Shown here in pieces: positions 37,312 through 47,344 of a DNA stretch of 64,000 nucleotides. Both the position numbers and the translations under genes were made by a program. The stretch comes from Trinickia sp. Y13 (GTDB lineage: Bacteria; Pseudomonadota; Gammaproteobacteria; Burkholderiales; Burkholderiaceae). The notes beneath the pieces were generated by a model. It did no database searches and had not been told where the DNA came from. It worked only from the letters and a program-made list of their open reading frames with translations. Position 1 is the stretch's first letter. Each line of letters begins with the position of its first letter. The stretch is from assembly GCF_029522115.1 (NCBI RefSeq), contig NZ_JAKWFK010000004.1, positions 434,001 through 498,000 of the forward strand, read 5' to 3'.

Positions 37312-38100
37312 ATGACTGAAACTGACGACGCGCCCAATCTGCTGTTCAATCAGTCTTTGGAAAAAGGGCTTGCCGTACTGAGCGCGTTTGACGCACAGCG
37401 CCGCACCATGACGATTGCTGAAGTGGCGGCGGCAGCCGACATCAACAAAAGCTCGGCGCAGCGAATGGTTTTCACGCTCGAGCAGTTGGGTTATCTGCGC
37501 AAGCATCCGCAAACGCGCCGCTATCAGCTCACGCCCGCGGTCATGAAGATCGGCTTCAACTATCTCGCGACTAACACGCTCATCGACGTGGCTAACCCGT
37601 TTTTGGCCGAACTGACCAAGCTAACCACGGAAACATCGTGCTTGACCGAGCCGGATCAAGCCGAGATGGTCTACCTCGCCCGATTTGTGAGCGCGCACTT
37701 CGTGCCTGTGCATATGCCGATCGGCAGCCGCATTCCCATGTACTGCACAGCGTCCGGACGCGCCTACCTTTCAGCCCTGGCCGAGCCCGAAGCCCGCGCG
37801 ATCGTCGAAGCTTCCAATCGCATCGCCCACACCAAGCACACGCGCACCGAAGTGGCACAGATCGTGGAAGCGTTGCGCGAGGCGCGCCAACGCGGCTACG
37901 CCACTAATCGCGAAGAGCTCTTTCTTGGTGACATGACCATCGCCGCGCCGGTCGTGAGCGCCAATGGTCGTCCGCTAGGTGCCATTCACCTAGTGGCGCC
38001 GACCGGCCGCTGGAGTCTCGAAGACATGGAAGCGAAGCTCGGCCCGCCGCTGTTGCAGTGCGCGCGAGCGATCAGTTCATCGGTGCGGGCATTGGGGTAG
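37312..38100 (+). CDS. IclR-family transcriptional regulator
   Basis: This 262-aa regulator has an N-terminal winged helix (KGLAVLSAFDAQRRTMTIAE, then INKSSAQRMVFTLEQLGYL) and a C-terminal GAF-like effector domain with the tract MPIGSRIPMYCTASGRA. I prefer the ATG at 37312, because the open frame continues 30 codons upstream through the palindrome at 37248-37264. It is divergent from the amine/amino-acid transport and oxidase operon and is its likely regulator. Confidence 0.9.
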   Translation: MTETDDAPNLLFNQSLEKGLAVLSAFDAQRRTMTIAEVAAAADINKSSAQRMVFTLEQLGYLRKHPQTRRYQLTPAVMKIGFNYLATNTLIDVANPFLAELTKLTTETSCLTEPDQAEMVYLARFVSAHFVPVHMPIGSRIPMYCTASGRAYLSALAEPEARAIVEASNRIAHTKHTRTEVAQIVEALREARQRGYATNREELFLGDMTIAAPVVSANGRPLGAIHLVAPTGRWSLEDMEAKLGPPLLQCARAISSSVRALG

Positions 38101-38182
38101 CGCGGAGGGCGGACACTCCGCACACGCTCGGCCAACAGCACGGTCAGATTAAAATCCTCATACTTCTCACTGACCGGTAGCC

Positions 38183-40555
38183 ATGGCCTTGACCGACTTC
38201 CAAGAAGGCTACGTTTTGACGCGTCACTGGCGCGATTCCGGGACGCATACCGAAGTCGAATTCTGGCTGTCCACGCAAGCCGGGCCACGACTGTTACGTT
38301 TGCGCGATCAGCCGTGCGTGGCGTTCATCTCCGCGGACCAGCGCGCTGCGGCCGAGCAAGTATTGAATGGCGATACGCGAGCCGAACTGCGTCCGCTCTC
38401 GCTCAAGGACTTTCGACAACGTCCGGTGCTCGGGCTCTACACGCAGCAATACCGCCATCTCGCGGGGCTGGGCAAACGAATGGCGCAAGCAGGGGTCGAC
38501 ATCTATGAAGCCGATATCCAGCCGCCCGATCGCTACATGATGGAGCGATTCATCACGGCGCCCGTGCTGTTTCGCGGCGAAGCCGACGAACACGGCCGCC
38601 TGCTGAACGCAGAGATGAAGCCGGGAGCGCAATATCGCCCACGCCTCCGACTCGTGTCGCTCGACATCGAAACGAGCGCGCATGGGGAGCTTTATTCGAT
38701 CGCGCTCGAAGGGTGCGGACAACGCCAGGTATTCATGCTCGGGCCCGAAAACGGCGACGCGGGCAGACTCGATTTCCAGCTCGACTACTGTGGCAGCCGC
38801 GCGCAAATGATCGAGCGTTTGAATGCGTGGTTCGCCGAGCACGACCCGGATGCGATCATCGGCTGGAACCTCGTTCAATTCGATTTGCGCATCTTGCGCG
38901 CGCACGCCGAGCAATGCCGCGTGCCGCTGCGCCTCGGGCGTGGCGGCACGCTGATGGAATGGCGCGAACACGGGGCGCGCGCGCAGCACTATTTCGCCGC
39001 GGCCGCCGGCCGTCTCATCATCGACGGGATCGAAGCGCTGCGCGCGGCCACCTGGAGCTTCCCATCGTTCAGCCTCGAATATGTCGCGCAATCTCTGCTC
39101 GGCGAAGGCAAATCGATCGACAATCCCTACCAACGCATGGAAGAGATCCAGCGCCGGTTCGACGAGGACAAGCCTGCGCTCGCACGATACAACCTCAAGG
39201 ATTGCGAACTTGTCACGCGTCTCTTCGAGAAGGCGGATCTCATCGCCTTTTTGCTCGAGCGCGCTTCGGTGACCGGGCTGCCCATCGATCGAATGGGAGG
39301 ATCGGTAGCGGCTTTCACTCATCTCTATCTTCCGCGCATGCATCGTCTCGGCTATGTCGCGCCGAATCTCGGCGATGTCGCGGGTGAGAACAGCCCGGGC
39401 GGGTTCGTCATGGATTCGCGTCCCGGCCTTTACGATTCGGTCCTCGTGCTCGACTACAAAAGCCTGTATCCATCGATCATCCGCACCTTTCTGATCGACC
39501 CTGTCGGGTTGATCGAAGGCTTATCCGATCCATCCGACGAGCAGTCCGTGCCAGGCTTTATCGGCGCGCGGTTTTCGCGACGCAAGCACTGCCTGCCGGA
39601 GATCGTACGTCAGGTCTGGGAAAGCCGCGATCGCGCCAAGCGTCAACACAACGCACCGCTTTCGCAGGCGCTGAAGATCATCATGAACGCGTTTTACGGC
39701 GTGCTCGGTTCATCGGGTTGCCGTTTCTTCGATCCTCGCCTCGCATCGTCGATCACGATGCGCGGGCACGAAATCATGCGGCAGACGCGCGAGCTGATCG
39801 AGGCGAAAGGCTACGACGTGATCTATGGCGACACTGATTCGACATTCGTCTGGCTCCGGCAACCTTACGCCGAGGATGACGCAGTAAAGATCGGCAATGC
39901 GCTCGCCGGGCACGTCAATACATGGTGGAAGGCGCATTTGCGCGAGCGCTACGGACTCGACAGCGCCCTCGAGCTGCAATTCGAGCGTCACTACTCGCGT
40001 TTTCTCATGCCGACGGTGCGCGGCGCGGAAGAAGGCAGCAAGAAGCGATATGCGGGGCTCACGCGCGCGCAGAACGGTGGCGATGACATCGTGTTCAAAG
40101 GGCTCGAAACTGTCCGCACGGATTGGACGCCGCTCGCCCAGCAATTCCAACGCGAACTGTATCGGCGCATATTCAAGCGCGAGCCTTATGCCGATTATGT
40201 TCGCGATTACGTGCGGCAAACGTTGAGGGGCGAACTTGACGATCAACTCGCCTACCGCAAACGCCTACGGCGCCCGCTGAAGGACTATCGCGCCAACGTG
40301 CCGCCGCATGTGCGTGCGGCGCGCGTGGCCGACGACTTCAACCGGGCGAAAGGGCGGCCGCTCCAGTATCAGAACGGCGGATGGATCAGCTATGTCATGA
40401 CAGTAGCCGGCCCACAGCCGCTCGAGACGCTGGCGGCGCCGATCGATTACGGTTTCTATGTCGAGCGACAACTGAAACCCGTCGCCGATGCGATTCTCGC
40501 TTTCATGGGCAGCGACTTCGAAACCGTGATGTCAGGCCAGGCACGTCTTTTCTGA
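38183..40555 (+). CDS. polB: DNA polymerase II (family B)
   Basis: This 790-aa polymerase has the family-B exonuclease motifs [17 protein letters not shown] and YNLKDCEL in the first half. The polymerase motifs A ([11 protein letters not shown]), B ([19 protein letters not shown]) and C (YGDTDST) follow. Length and order match E. coli Pol II (783 aa), a repair and translesion enzyme. The exonuclease acidic residues and the two Mg-binding aspartates of motif C are intact. No clear LexA box is visible in the 82 bp upstream. It stands alone among catabolic genes. Confidence 0.97.
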   Translation: MALTDFQEGYVLTRHWRDSGTHTEVEFWLSTQAGPRLLRLRDQPCVAFISADQRAAAEQVLNGDTRAELRPLSLKDFRQRPVLGLYTQQYRHLAGLGKRMAQAGVDIYEADIQPPDRYMMERFITAPVLFRGEADEHGRLLNAEMKPGAQYRPRLRLVSLDIETSAHGELYSIALEGCGQRQVFMLGPENGDAGRLDFQLDYCGSRAQMIERLNAWFAEHDPDAIIGWNLVQFDLRILRAHAEQCRVPLRLGRGGTLMEWREHGARAQHYFAAAAGRLIIDGIEALRAATWSFPSFSLEYVAQSLLGEGKSIDNPYQRMEEIQRRFDEDKPALARYNLKDCELVTRLFEKADLIAFLLERASVTGLPIDRMGGSVAAFTHLYLPRMHRLGYVAPNLGDVAGENSPGGFVMDSRPGLYDSVLVLDYKSLYPSIIRTFLIDPVGLIEGLSDPSDEQSVPGFIGARFSRRKHCLPEIVRQVWESRDRAKRQHNAPLSQALKIIMNAFYGVLGSSGCRFFDPRLASSITMRGHEIMRQTRELIEAKGYDVIYGDTDSTFVWLRQPYAEDDAVKIGNALAGHVNTWWKAHLRERYGLDSALELQFERHYSRFLMPTVRGAEEGSKKRYAGLTRAQNGGDDIVFKGLETVRTDWTPLAQQFQRELYRRIFKREPYADYVRDYVRQTLRGELDDQLAYRKRLRRPLKDYRANVPPHVRAARVADDFNRAKGRPLQYQNGGWISYVMTVAGPQPLETLAAPIDYGFYVERQLKPVADAILAFMGSDFETVMSGQARLF

Positions 40556-40935
40556 TCGGCGCGGCACCGTTGAGATGGGTCTTCGCTTCGGCCCGTGCAA
40601 TTCGAGATCAAGGCACAGACCCGCGCGTGTCTCGCATTCTCGGTCCTTCCTGCCGCCACACAATGCCCGCGTTGCAATGTTCAACATGAACGGACTCTAT
40701 GATGAGCTTATGACTCAGCATCTGATCCGATAGAACAAGGCCATGGAAGCGCCTGTCCGACGCGCGGCAGCTGTCATCAAGAGCCGCTGATGTTTTCCTG
40801 TGAGCCGCCGGAGGGTCGATTACGATCGGGTGGGCGTCACAACACATGTCGTTCCGGGGTAAGAAAAGGGTGGTTTTCGGAAGGTCGACGGCGCTGCACC
40901 CGCTAACCTGGTGACATTGACTCCGGGAGCTGAGA
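40556..40935. other. Intergenic stretch without recognised gene
   Basis: These 380 bp between polB and the EamA transporter contain open frames on both strands, but none resembles a known protein or has a good ribosome site. No hairpin or RNA motif was recognised. A promoter for the transporter is presumably near the right end. Confidence 0.6.
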
Positions 40936-41895
40936 ATGCGGGCGCGGTCTCTGATGGGTGTGTTTGCTGCCGTTTTCGCGGCATTCTCCTGGTCGCTCAA
41001 TTTTGTTGCGCCTTACGTGATCGGTCCGTACTCCATCTACGACCTGGCTGTGACGCGATTCCTGCTTTCGGGAATATTGGGCGCCGTTCTGTTCGTCGCC
41101 GTGAAGGATCGCGGTGCGCACGCGACCTTAGTAGACTGGCTGGTCGCGGCGTGGCTCGGCCTCGTCGGGTATGTGGGCTATTTCGTGACTATCATGTCAG
41201 CCGTGCGCTTCGCCGGGCCGATTGTCCCGCCAGCGATTGTCGCGACTGTACCCGTGGTGCTTGCCATTGTCGGGAATCAGGGCACACAGGCGACATCGTG
41301 GAGGGTTCTGAGTATTCCTCTGGGCTTCATCACGTTGGGCTTGATGATGGTGAACTCTTCCGGGTTGCTCGAGGCCCTCGATGGTTTGTCGACTCGAGTC
41401 GTCGCAGGCATCGCGATCTCATTTGGCGCAGTTTCACTCTGGACGGCCTTCGCCCTATCCAATCGGAACGCGCTGAGAAAGCGCCCGACGATGGACCCGA
41501 GGAAGTGGACGGCGATGATGATGATCGGTGGCGCGCTCGAGATTGCGCTTTTTATTCCACTTGCGGCACCACTGTCGCTGTTAAATATCACCAGACTTGG
41601 CATCCAGTGGTCGACATTCGGACTCGTTCTGGCGAGTTCAGTTGTTCTGGCCGCAGTAGGGTCGATTGGTGGTTCGTGGGCATGGACGATCGCATCGAAG
41701 AAGCTGCCAATAGGGCTTGCAGGCCAGCTTATCGTGACCGAGACGGTATTCGCGACGTCGTTCGGGCTCGTGGCAAGTCATCGGTGGCCTACGTTCAACG
41801 AGGCGTTCGGCATCGGCGCCATCGTTTGCGGGGTCGTTATAGCGTTGAAAGTCCTGCATTCACCGGCAGCACACTCAAACCGGATTTCCAGTTGA
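40936..41895 (+). CDS. EamA/DMT-family membrane transporter
   Basis: This 319-aa protein has about ten transmembrane helices arranged as two EamA repeats, with the first around residues 5-24 (LMGVFAAVFAAFSWSLNFVA) and the second half from about 160. Members export small metabolites such as amino acids or nucleosides. GGGAGCTGAGA precedes the ATG. Monocistronic; nothing in the context shows the substrate. Confidence 0.88.
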   Translation: MRARSLMGVFAAVFAAFSWSLNFVAPYVIGPYSIYDLAVTRFLLSGILGAVLFVAVKDRGAHATLVDWLVAAWLGLVGYVGYFVTIMSAVRFAGPIVPPAIVATVPVVLAIVGNQGTQATSWRVLSIPLGFITLGLMMVNSSGLLEALDGLSTRVVAGIAISFGAVSLWTAFALSNRNALRKRPTMDPRKWTAMMMIGGALEIALFIPLAAPLSLLNITRLGIQWSTFGLVLASSVVLAAVGSIGGSWAWTIASKKLPIGLAGQLIVTETVFATSFGLVASHRWPTFNEAFGIGAIVCGVVIALKVLHSPAAHSNRISS

Positions 41896-42047
41896 GTCGC
41901 GCTGGCGATGCGCCGCATGATTGACGCGGCCGCTTCGGGTCTAGAACCGGCCGCCGGTGCGAGGACTCGCGCATGCGGTCTGTCCAATCGTGCTCTCCCG
42001 GAATGCGCACGAAGCGTCATCCCGAGAGTGCGTTCGTCCAACGGCTG

Positions 42048-42752
42048 TCAGAGCCCGAAGTAAGTCTCGCGCACCGCGTCGCTCGCCTCGAGTTCCTGGC
42101 GTGTGCCCGACACGCGCACCTTACCGTGGTCGAGCAGATAGCCTCGGTCGGCCAAGTCGAGGAATGCGATGTTTTGCTCGGCGATCAGAAGCGACGTCCC
42201 GTCGCCGATCGCGGTGCGCAGCGCGTCGATCACGTTCTTGACGAACACCGGCGCAAGTCCCGAAGATGGCTCGTCCATCAGCAGCAAACGCGGCTCCGAG
42301 ATCAAGACCTTCGCAATGCCGAGCATCTTGCGCTGCCCGCCCGACAAGCTCGCCGCCGCCGCGCGCCGCTTTTCCGCCAGCGCGGGGAAGAGTTCGAACA
42401 GCACTTCTCTGCGCTGACGAATCTTCGCTTTAGGCATGAAATAGCCGCCCAGGGCGATGTTCTCGTCGATCGACAGAGAGGGAAACACCCCGAGTTCGGA
42501 CATGAACGCGATGCCGCGCTTGATCCGCTGGTCTGGCCGCATCTTGTCGATGCGCTCGTCGTCAAGCATGATGCGCCCACCGGTGCACGGCAGCAGTCCG
42601 ATCAGCGTGCGCAACAGCGTGCTTTTGCCGGCGCTGTTCGCGCCGAGCAAGAGCACGGTCTGCCCGGGATCGACCTGCATGTCGACGCCCCAGAGCACCT
42701 GCATCGCGCCGTAGCCGGCTTGAACGCCTTCGATAACAAGGGATGCCGTCAT
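42048..42752 (-). CDS. livF: Branched-chain-type ABC transporter ATPase LivF
   Basis: This 234-aa ATPase has Walker A GANSAGKS, signature LSGGQRK and Walker B LLLMDEPSSGLAP. The second serine in the Walker A region and the overall spacing are usual for LivF. The ATG at 42752 overlaps the stop of livG by one base; a GTG sits one codon upstream. It is the last gene of the five-gene Liv operon. Confidence 0.92.
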   Translation of the reverse strand: MTASLVIEGVQAGYGAMQVLWGVDMQVDPGQTVLLLGANSAGKSTLLRTLIGLLPCTGGRIMLDDERIDKMRPDQRIKRGIAFMSELGVFPSLSIDENIALGGYFMPKAKIRQRREVLFELFPALAEKRRAAAASLSGGQRKMLGIAKVLISEPRLLLMDEPSSGLAPVFVKNVIDALRTAIGDGTSLLIAEQNIAFLDLADRGYLLDHGKVRVSGTRQELEASDAVRETYFGL

Positions 42753-43459
42753 CACACCGCTCCAATGAATGCCGCGATCACTTCGGGGTCGCGCGAAGCG
42801 GTCGCGAGCGGCCCTTCGAACAACATGCGTCCGGCGCCGAGCACGATCACGCGCTCGGTGATTCGGTTGAGAAATTCGAGCAGATGCTCGACCACGATCA
42901 TTGCGATGCCACGCGCCGACAACTTCTCGAGCAGTTCGGCCATCACGTTGAGTTCGGCCGGGTTGAGCCCCGCGCCGATCTCGTCGACGAGCACAAGCTT
43001 CGGCCGAGTCGCCAGCGCGCGCCCCAGATCGAGCAGCTTTTGCTGATTCACCGTCAGCGAACCCGCGATACGCGTGGCCACACCGGCCAAGCCGATCTCG
43101 TCCAAGATGGCGTCGATCTCGCTCGGTTCGAGGCGCAGGCAGCGGCCGGCCACCTCGACGTTCTCACGCACGCTCATCTCCCGAAAGACCTTCGGCACCT
43201 GAAACGTCCGGTTGATGCCCAAATGCGCACGGCGGTACATCGGCAAACGGTTGATCTTGTGACCCATGAAGTCGATCACGCCGTCGTCGGCCTGCAGCAG
43301 CCCGGAGATGACGTTGATCGTCGTGGTTTTACCGGAGCCGTTCGGACCAACGAGGCCAACGATCTCGCCAGGTGCGACACCGAAGGTCACGTCGTTGAGC
43401 ACGACCTGTGCGCCGAAGCGCTTGTTGACCCCGGCCAGTTGCAGCAGTTCAGAAGACAT
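42752..43459 (-). CDS. livG: Branched-chain-type ABC transporter ATPase LivG
   Basis: This 235-aa ATPase has Walker A GPNGSGKTT, a family tract GINRTFQVPKVF and Walker B LVLVDEIGAGLNP. The aspartate and glutamate of Walker B are conserved. The ATG at 43459 is preferred over a longer frame that continues into livM. It overlaps livM by 11 bp and livF by one base, which is consistent with a tightly coupled operon. Confidence 0.92.
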   Translation of the reverse strand: MSSELLQLAGVNKRFGAQVVLNDVTFGVAPGEIVGLVGPNGSGKTTTINVISGLLQADDGVIDFMGHKINRLPMYRRAHLGINRTFQVPKVFREMSVRENVEVAGRCLRLEPSEIDAILDEIGLAGVATRIAGSLTVNQQKLLDLGRALATRPKLVLVDEIGAGLNPAELNVMAELLEKLSARGIAMIVVEHLLEFLNRITERVIVLGAGRMLFEGPLATASRDPEVIAAFIGAV

Positions 43460-44405
43460 GGATACCCCGGCGTTGCAGCAAAGACAGGAGGCCGCCCGGC
43501 AAGAACAGCACGAGCAAGACGATGAGGCCGCCGTAGATGAACTGGAAGTACTGCGGCGTCGAAATGCCAATGGCGGCATACAACGTGTAAAGCAGCGAGG
43601 CGCCGACGATCGGTCCGATCACTGTGCCAACACCGCCGAACAGCACGAATACGATCGCGAACACGGAGAACTCGAGCGTGAAGACCGCATCTGGATAGAA
43701 CACGGAGATCCCCCACGCATACACGCCGCCCGCAAGGCCGGCGACGAGCGCGGAGACGAGCCACGCGACAAGCCGCGTGCGCACGACGTCGATGCCGGCC
43801 ATGGCCGCGCTGACGGGATCTTGCTTGACCGCGCGCAACGTCATGCCGAAGCCCGACTTGCGGAAGTACGCGGCGAGCGCACATGCAGCGAGCAGCACGC
43901 CCAGCATGCAGTAGTAACTTGCTTGCGGGTCGTAGACTTGTTCGATCTTGAGCCCGTACGGACCGCCCGTGATATCGGCGAGGTTCGGGTTCGACACGAC
44001 GAAGAAGATGATCTGCGATGCCGCGAGGTTCGCAATCGAGAAGTACGCGCCGGACAGCCGCAACAGCGGGCCGAGGATGAGCCCGATCAGCGCCGCTGCG
44101 AGTCCGCCGCCCGCCACGCACATCAGCACCGGCAGGTGGGTATGCATGACGAGCAGCGACGTAGCATAGGCCCCGGTACCGAAAAAGCCGACGTAGCCGA
44201 ACGGCAAATATCCGGTAAAGCCGTACAGCAGGTTGAGGCCCTGCGCGAGCACGATGAAGGTCATGATCGTAAACAGCAGCGACTGATTGCCGTATATGTG
44301 CGGCGCGACGGCAAACACCGCGGCTAACACCGCGAGCAAGATGGCGCCACCGCGGGCGCGGCGCAACGTGGTCGGTCGCGATTCGATCGAAGTGGATTTA
44401 AGCAA
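43449..44405 (-). CDS. livM: Branched-chain-type ABC transporter permease LivM
   Basis: This 318-aa permease has about nine membrane helices, beginning at residues 20-60 with GAILLAVLAAVFAVAPHIY and LNLLYGFTGYLPFGYVGFFG. The conserved loop tract GMTLRAVKQDPVSAAMAGID is the ATPase-contact region of LivM proteins. It overlaps livH by 8 bp. Confidence 0.92.
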   Translation of the reverse strand: MLKSTSIESRPTTLRRARGGAILLAVLAAVFAVAPHIYGNQSLLFTIMTFIVLAQGLNLLYGFTGYLPFGYVGFFGTGAYATSLLVMHTHLPVLMCVAGGGLAAALIGLILGPLLRLSGAYFSIANLAASQIIFFVVSNPNLADITGGPYGLKIEQVYDPQASYYCMLGVLLAACALAAYFRKSGFGMTLRAVKQDPVSAAMAGIDVVRTRLVAWLVSALVAGLAGGVYAWGISVFYPDAVFTLEFSVFAIVFVLFGGVGTVIGPIVGASLLYTLYAAIGISTPQYFQFIYGGLIVLLVLFLPGGLLSLLQRRGIHVF

Positions 44406-45294
44406 GACGCACCGCCTTTCCGAGCAAGCCCGAGGGACGAATGAGCACGATGATCAAGAGCAGCGCATACGGCACTACGTTCGACCAGGACGAGTAATAG
44501 GTTTGCATCAGCATCGTGCCGAGCCCGAACACGAGCCCGCCGGCGATCGTGCCGAGCGGATTGCCGAGCGAGCCGATGATCACGATCGCGAACGCGGTCG
44601 TGGTGAGGCTACCGCCAAGATCGGGCGACACCGAGCCGAGCAGATACGGCACGAACACGCCCGCAATGCCCGCGAGCGCAAGACCTGCGACGAACGCGAT
44701 CGTCGAGACCCGGTGCACGTCGATACCGGTCGCCACCGCTTCTTCGCGGTTCGCCATCACGGCGCGCGTAGCGTAGCCCAGACGCGTGCGCGAGAAGTAC
44801 AGCCAAAGTCCCACAAGCGCGGCGAGGCTGACGCCTGCTGCCCACCACCAGCTATCCGGGAATTGCTGACCGAACACGCCCAGATTGCCGCCGCCGAGCG
44901 CGTCCTCGGGCAATGAGCGCTGATCGGCGCCGAACGCGAGTACCGTCAAGGCTTCGAGCATCTGGCCGATGCCAAAAAAGAGAATGAACGACAGCATTTC
45001 GGGGTCTTCACTGCGTTGCAGCCGTGGCACCACGGCGCGGTAAAGCGGCCAGCCGATCACAATCGCGCCCACTACCGCGAGCGGTATCGCCCAGAGCGGA
45101 TTGAGCCCGAAACGATTCGTGACGAGCCACGCTGTGTAGCCGCCAAGCACGATGAACTGCCCGTGCGCGAGGTTGATGATGCGCATGACGCCGAACACGA
45201 GGTTGAGCCCCAGGCCGACCAGCGTGAAGAAGATGCCGTACAGGATGCCGCCGACGACGGCATAAGCGAGAAGTTCCACGATCGTCCTTCGCAA
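44398..45294 (-). CDS. livH: Branched-chain-type ABC transporter permease LivH
   Basis: This 298-aa permease has about eight hydrophobic helices (first GGILYGIFFTLVGLGLNLVFG). The motif GYATRAVMANREEAVATGID corresponds to the ATPase-contact loop of LivH. It starts 68 bp downstream of the binding-protein gene, with a strong hairpin in between. Confidence 0.92.
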   Translation of the reverse strand: MRRTIVELLAYAVVGGILYGIFFTLVGLGLNLVFGVMRIINLAHGQFIVLGGYTAWLVTNRFGLNPLWAIPLAVVGAIVIGWPLYRAVVPRLQRSEDPEMLSFILFFGIGQMLEALTVLAFGADQRSLPEDALGGGNLGVFGQQFPDSWWWAAGVSLAALVGLWLYFSRTRLGYATRAVMANREEAVATGIDVHRVSTIAFVAGLALAGIAGVFVPYLLGSVSPDLGGSLTTTAFAIVIIGSLGNPLGTIAGGLVFGLGTMLMQTYYSSWSNVVPYALLLIIVLIRPSGLLGKAVRLA

Positions 45295-45306
45295 ACTAGG
45301 ATGCCG

Positions 45307-45334
45307 CGGCCGGCGCCGGACTGCGCGCCGGCCG
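45307..45334 (-). promoter_or_regulatory. Intercistronic hairpin between binding-protein gene and livH
   Basis: A perfect 10-bp GC-rich stem (CGGCCGGCGC, 45307-45316, with GCGCCGGCCG, 45325-45334) closes an 8-nt loop. Such stems between binding-protein and permease genes often protect the upstream transcript and raise binding-protein expression over the membrane parts. A terminator role is less likely, because no T-run follows on the minus strand. Confidence 0.65.
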
Positions 45335-45362
45335 GGTCCTGATCAAAAAATGTTACGGACGC

Positions 45363-46622
45363 TTAGTGCTTCGGTGCGGGGAACACCGGCTTGCCCGTCG
45401 CATGATCGTCCGGATACACGACGACGAACTTCAACTTGTCCTTGCCGTCCGGCACCATTTGCGCGACCGGGAACGGCTGGCCGAGCTGCGCACCGTTCGC
45501 ATTGATCTGGAATGCGCCGAGCAGCGTCGTGGTTTTGCCCGACATATCCATCAGCGCTTGATGGAAGTCGGCCTGCTCGAATTTCGGTGCATCCTCGAGC
45601 ATCTTTTGCATCACGATGCCGGTGTTGTAGCCGGCCGAGTCGAGGAACGTCGGCGCTTTGTTGTCCGCAGCTTGGAACGCCTTTTCGAACTGCGCCGTGT
45701 TCATGCCGTAGGTGACCTTCTCATAGCGAACCAGCGGCGGCGTGGGATACGTGTACGTATAGGCGAGCGCATCGGTGCCGACGTTCTTCGTGAGCAGTTG
45801 CAGCAACTGGCCCGGGAAGATCGTGAAGGTCATGTCGAAGTGCAATCCGCTTTGCGAGAGCGCGCGCAAAAACGCGATGTCGTTCGGCGGATAGCCGAAC
45901 TCGAGCAGTGCTTGCGGATCGGCGGCCTTGGCCGTGTGCAGCAGCACGTTGTAGTTCGATTCGTTCGTCGGGACGCTGTGATAGAACACGGGCTTCACCC
46001 CGCCCTTCTCGAGTTCGGCCTTCATCGTCTCCGCCTGCGACGCGTCAAAATCGTTCGCGCCGTAGATGATCGCCACGCGCTTGATCTGCTGCTTGAGCAG
46101 GAAGTTCGCGAGCGGGATCGGCCACACTGTCGACGACGGAATGCTGACGTCGGCGAGGTAGTCGGTCTTTTGCGTGAAGAAGTTCGCGCCCGAACCGGTC
46201 GGATCGATCAGCAGCATGTGGTGCTCGGCCGCCAGCGGCACAGCCACCGAAGTCAGCACCGAGCCGAAATCGGCCACGAGCACATCGACCTTGTCTTGCG
46301 TAATGAGCTGGTTATAGAGCGTCGTGGCAGTAGACGTCGAGCTCTGATCGTCGTACGCGACGAGCTTCACCGGGATCTTCTTGCCGAATGCTTTGACGAA
46401 CACGCCGCCGGTCTTGTTGACGTCTTCAGCCCAGAACTTCAGACCTTCGTATTGACCTTGCGATGCCACAGCGAACGAACCGGAGCTCGCGTAGAGCGTG
46501 CCGATCTTGATTTCAGAAGGAGCGGACGCGGCATGCGCGCCGAAGCTGGCAATGGCGCAAGCCATGGCGGCAGCGGCGGCTTTCAGGACAGTAAGGGGCT
46601 TTCGGGTACGACGAGCGTCCAT
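45363..46622 (-). CDS. Periplasmic binding protein of the Liv-type transporter
   Basis: This 419-aa protein has a Sec signal peptide (about residues 1-32, KAAAAAMACAIASFGAHA) and the type I periplasmic-binding fold (EIKIGTLYASSGSFAVASQG, then VDVLVADFGSVLTS and KRVAIIYGANDFDASQAE). It is the first gene of the Liv operon. The ligand could be a branched-chain amino acid, but the nearby ben-cat genes leave an aromatic acid or amide possible. Confidence 0.9.
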   Translation of the reverse strand: MDARRTRKPLTVLKAAAAAMACAIASFGAHAASAPSEIKIGTLYASSGSFAVASQGQYEGLKFWAEDVNKTGGVFVKAFGKKIPVKLVAYDDQSSTSTATTLYNQLITQDKVDVLVADFGSVLTSVAVPLAAEHHMLLIDPTGSGANFFTQKTDYLADVSIPSSTVWPIPLANFLLKQQIKRVAIIYGANDFDASQAETMKAELEKGGVKPVFYHSVPTNESNYNVLLHTAKAADPQALLEFGYPPNDIAFLRALSQSGLHFDMTFTIFPGQLLQLLTKNVGTDALAYTYTYPTPPLVRYEKVTYGMNTAQFEKAFQAADNKAPTFLDSAGYNTGIVMQKMLEDAPKFEQADFHQALMDMSGKTTTLLGAFQINANGAQLGQPFPVAQMVPDGKDKLKFVVVYPDDHATGKPVFPAPKH

Positions 46623-46742
46623 TGAGGGTCTCCTCTGGATGGGTGGTGAAACGATGAAATAGGCCGATCCGCTGTGCGTGACGGTGCAAGCCGACGCACT
46701 TGGCTCGGTTTTCCTGAATTTGAAAGGAAAAGAAAAGCGGCG

Positions 46743-46798
46743 TTAAAGCCAAGCGTAAACGCTCGAACTCATCAACCGTCTCTGAAGGACAGGTTCAT
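46743..46798 (-). CDS. Two tiny, coupled leader ORFs upstream of the Liv operon
   Basis: AAGGAGACTTCAA precedes an ATG at 46798 that encodes MNLSFRDG and stops at 46772. That stop overlaps a second ATG (TGATG) encoding MSSSVYAWL, ending at 46743. The ribosome site is among the best seen on the minus strand here, and the overlap is typical of translational coupling. They lie 120-175 nt before the Liv binding-protein ATG. They may be a leader peptide system controlling the operon, or part of a lost gene. This is inference from arrangement alone. Confidence 0.35.
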
Positions 46799-47344
46799 TT
46801 GAAGTCTCCTTAGGGTTCGTTGGATGTTTTGAGATACATAAAGCAACTGCTATGCCAATTCGTGCATGCGGGCCGATCGCCTTGATACGCCGAGGCCTCG
46901 GCAGATTGTTCGTTGCGCGCTGTGCGAAAACCCGCAATTTCCCGGCAAGGGGCGGCTGAGAAATGTGACAGGTCCCGCCGCGACCTTGCCGCGGGCGGTA
47001 AGGTCAGCACGTCTACCTGGCGGAGAGCGCATCTCGACAGGGTCGACCAAGAAAGGACGGATGTCTAGCGGAACATACCGCCGATTGACTCGAAGCCGAA
47101 TTTGCTTTCTCGAATCGGCGTTGAACTTTCAATTCGCGACGTTTTCGCATTCGCCACTACAACCATTCACAAGCCTCGCGCGAGCGACCCGTCTTCCGCG
47201 AATGCATGTCATTTAGTCCACGTATTGATTGCGTGTTTAGGCGCCGCCAGTAAGGAAGCGATTGACATTTAGCTTTCGAAATGCTCGGCCGCGACGACGA
47301 TATCCGCTCGACGAACATCATCCGCAAGATTTGGGGTCTCGAGG

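Noticed and set aside
38101-38182. LexA box upstream of polB
   Set aside because: Looked for CTGT-N8-ACAG in the 82 bp upstream and found no convincing match.
40608-41000. Minus-strand 130-codon frame between polB and the EamA gene
   Set aside because: No recognisable motif, no ribosome site, and it overlaps the EamA start.
45307-45334. Rho-independent terminator between binding protein and livH
   Set aside because: The stem is strong but no T-run follows on the transcribed strand, so it fits an intercistronic stabiliser better.
42048-46622. Assigning the Liv transporter firmly to branched-chain amino acids
   Set aside because: Sequence class alone does not define the ligand, and the context of aromatic genes leaves other substrates open.
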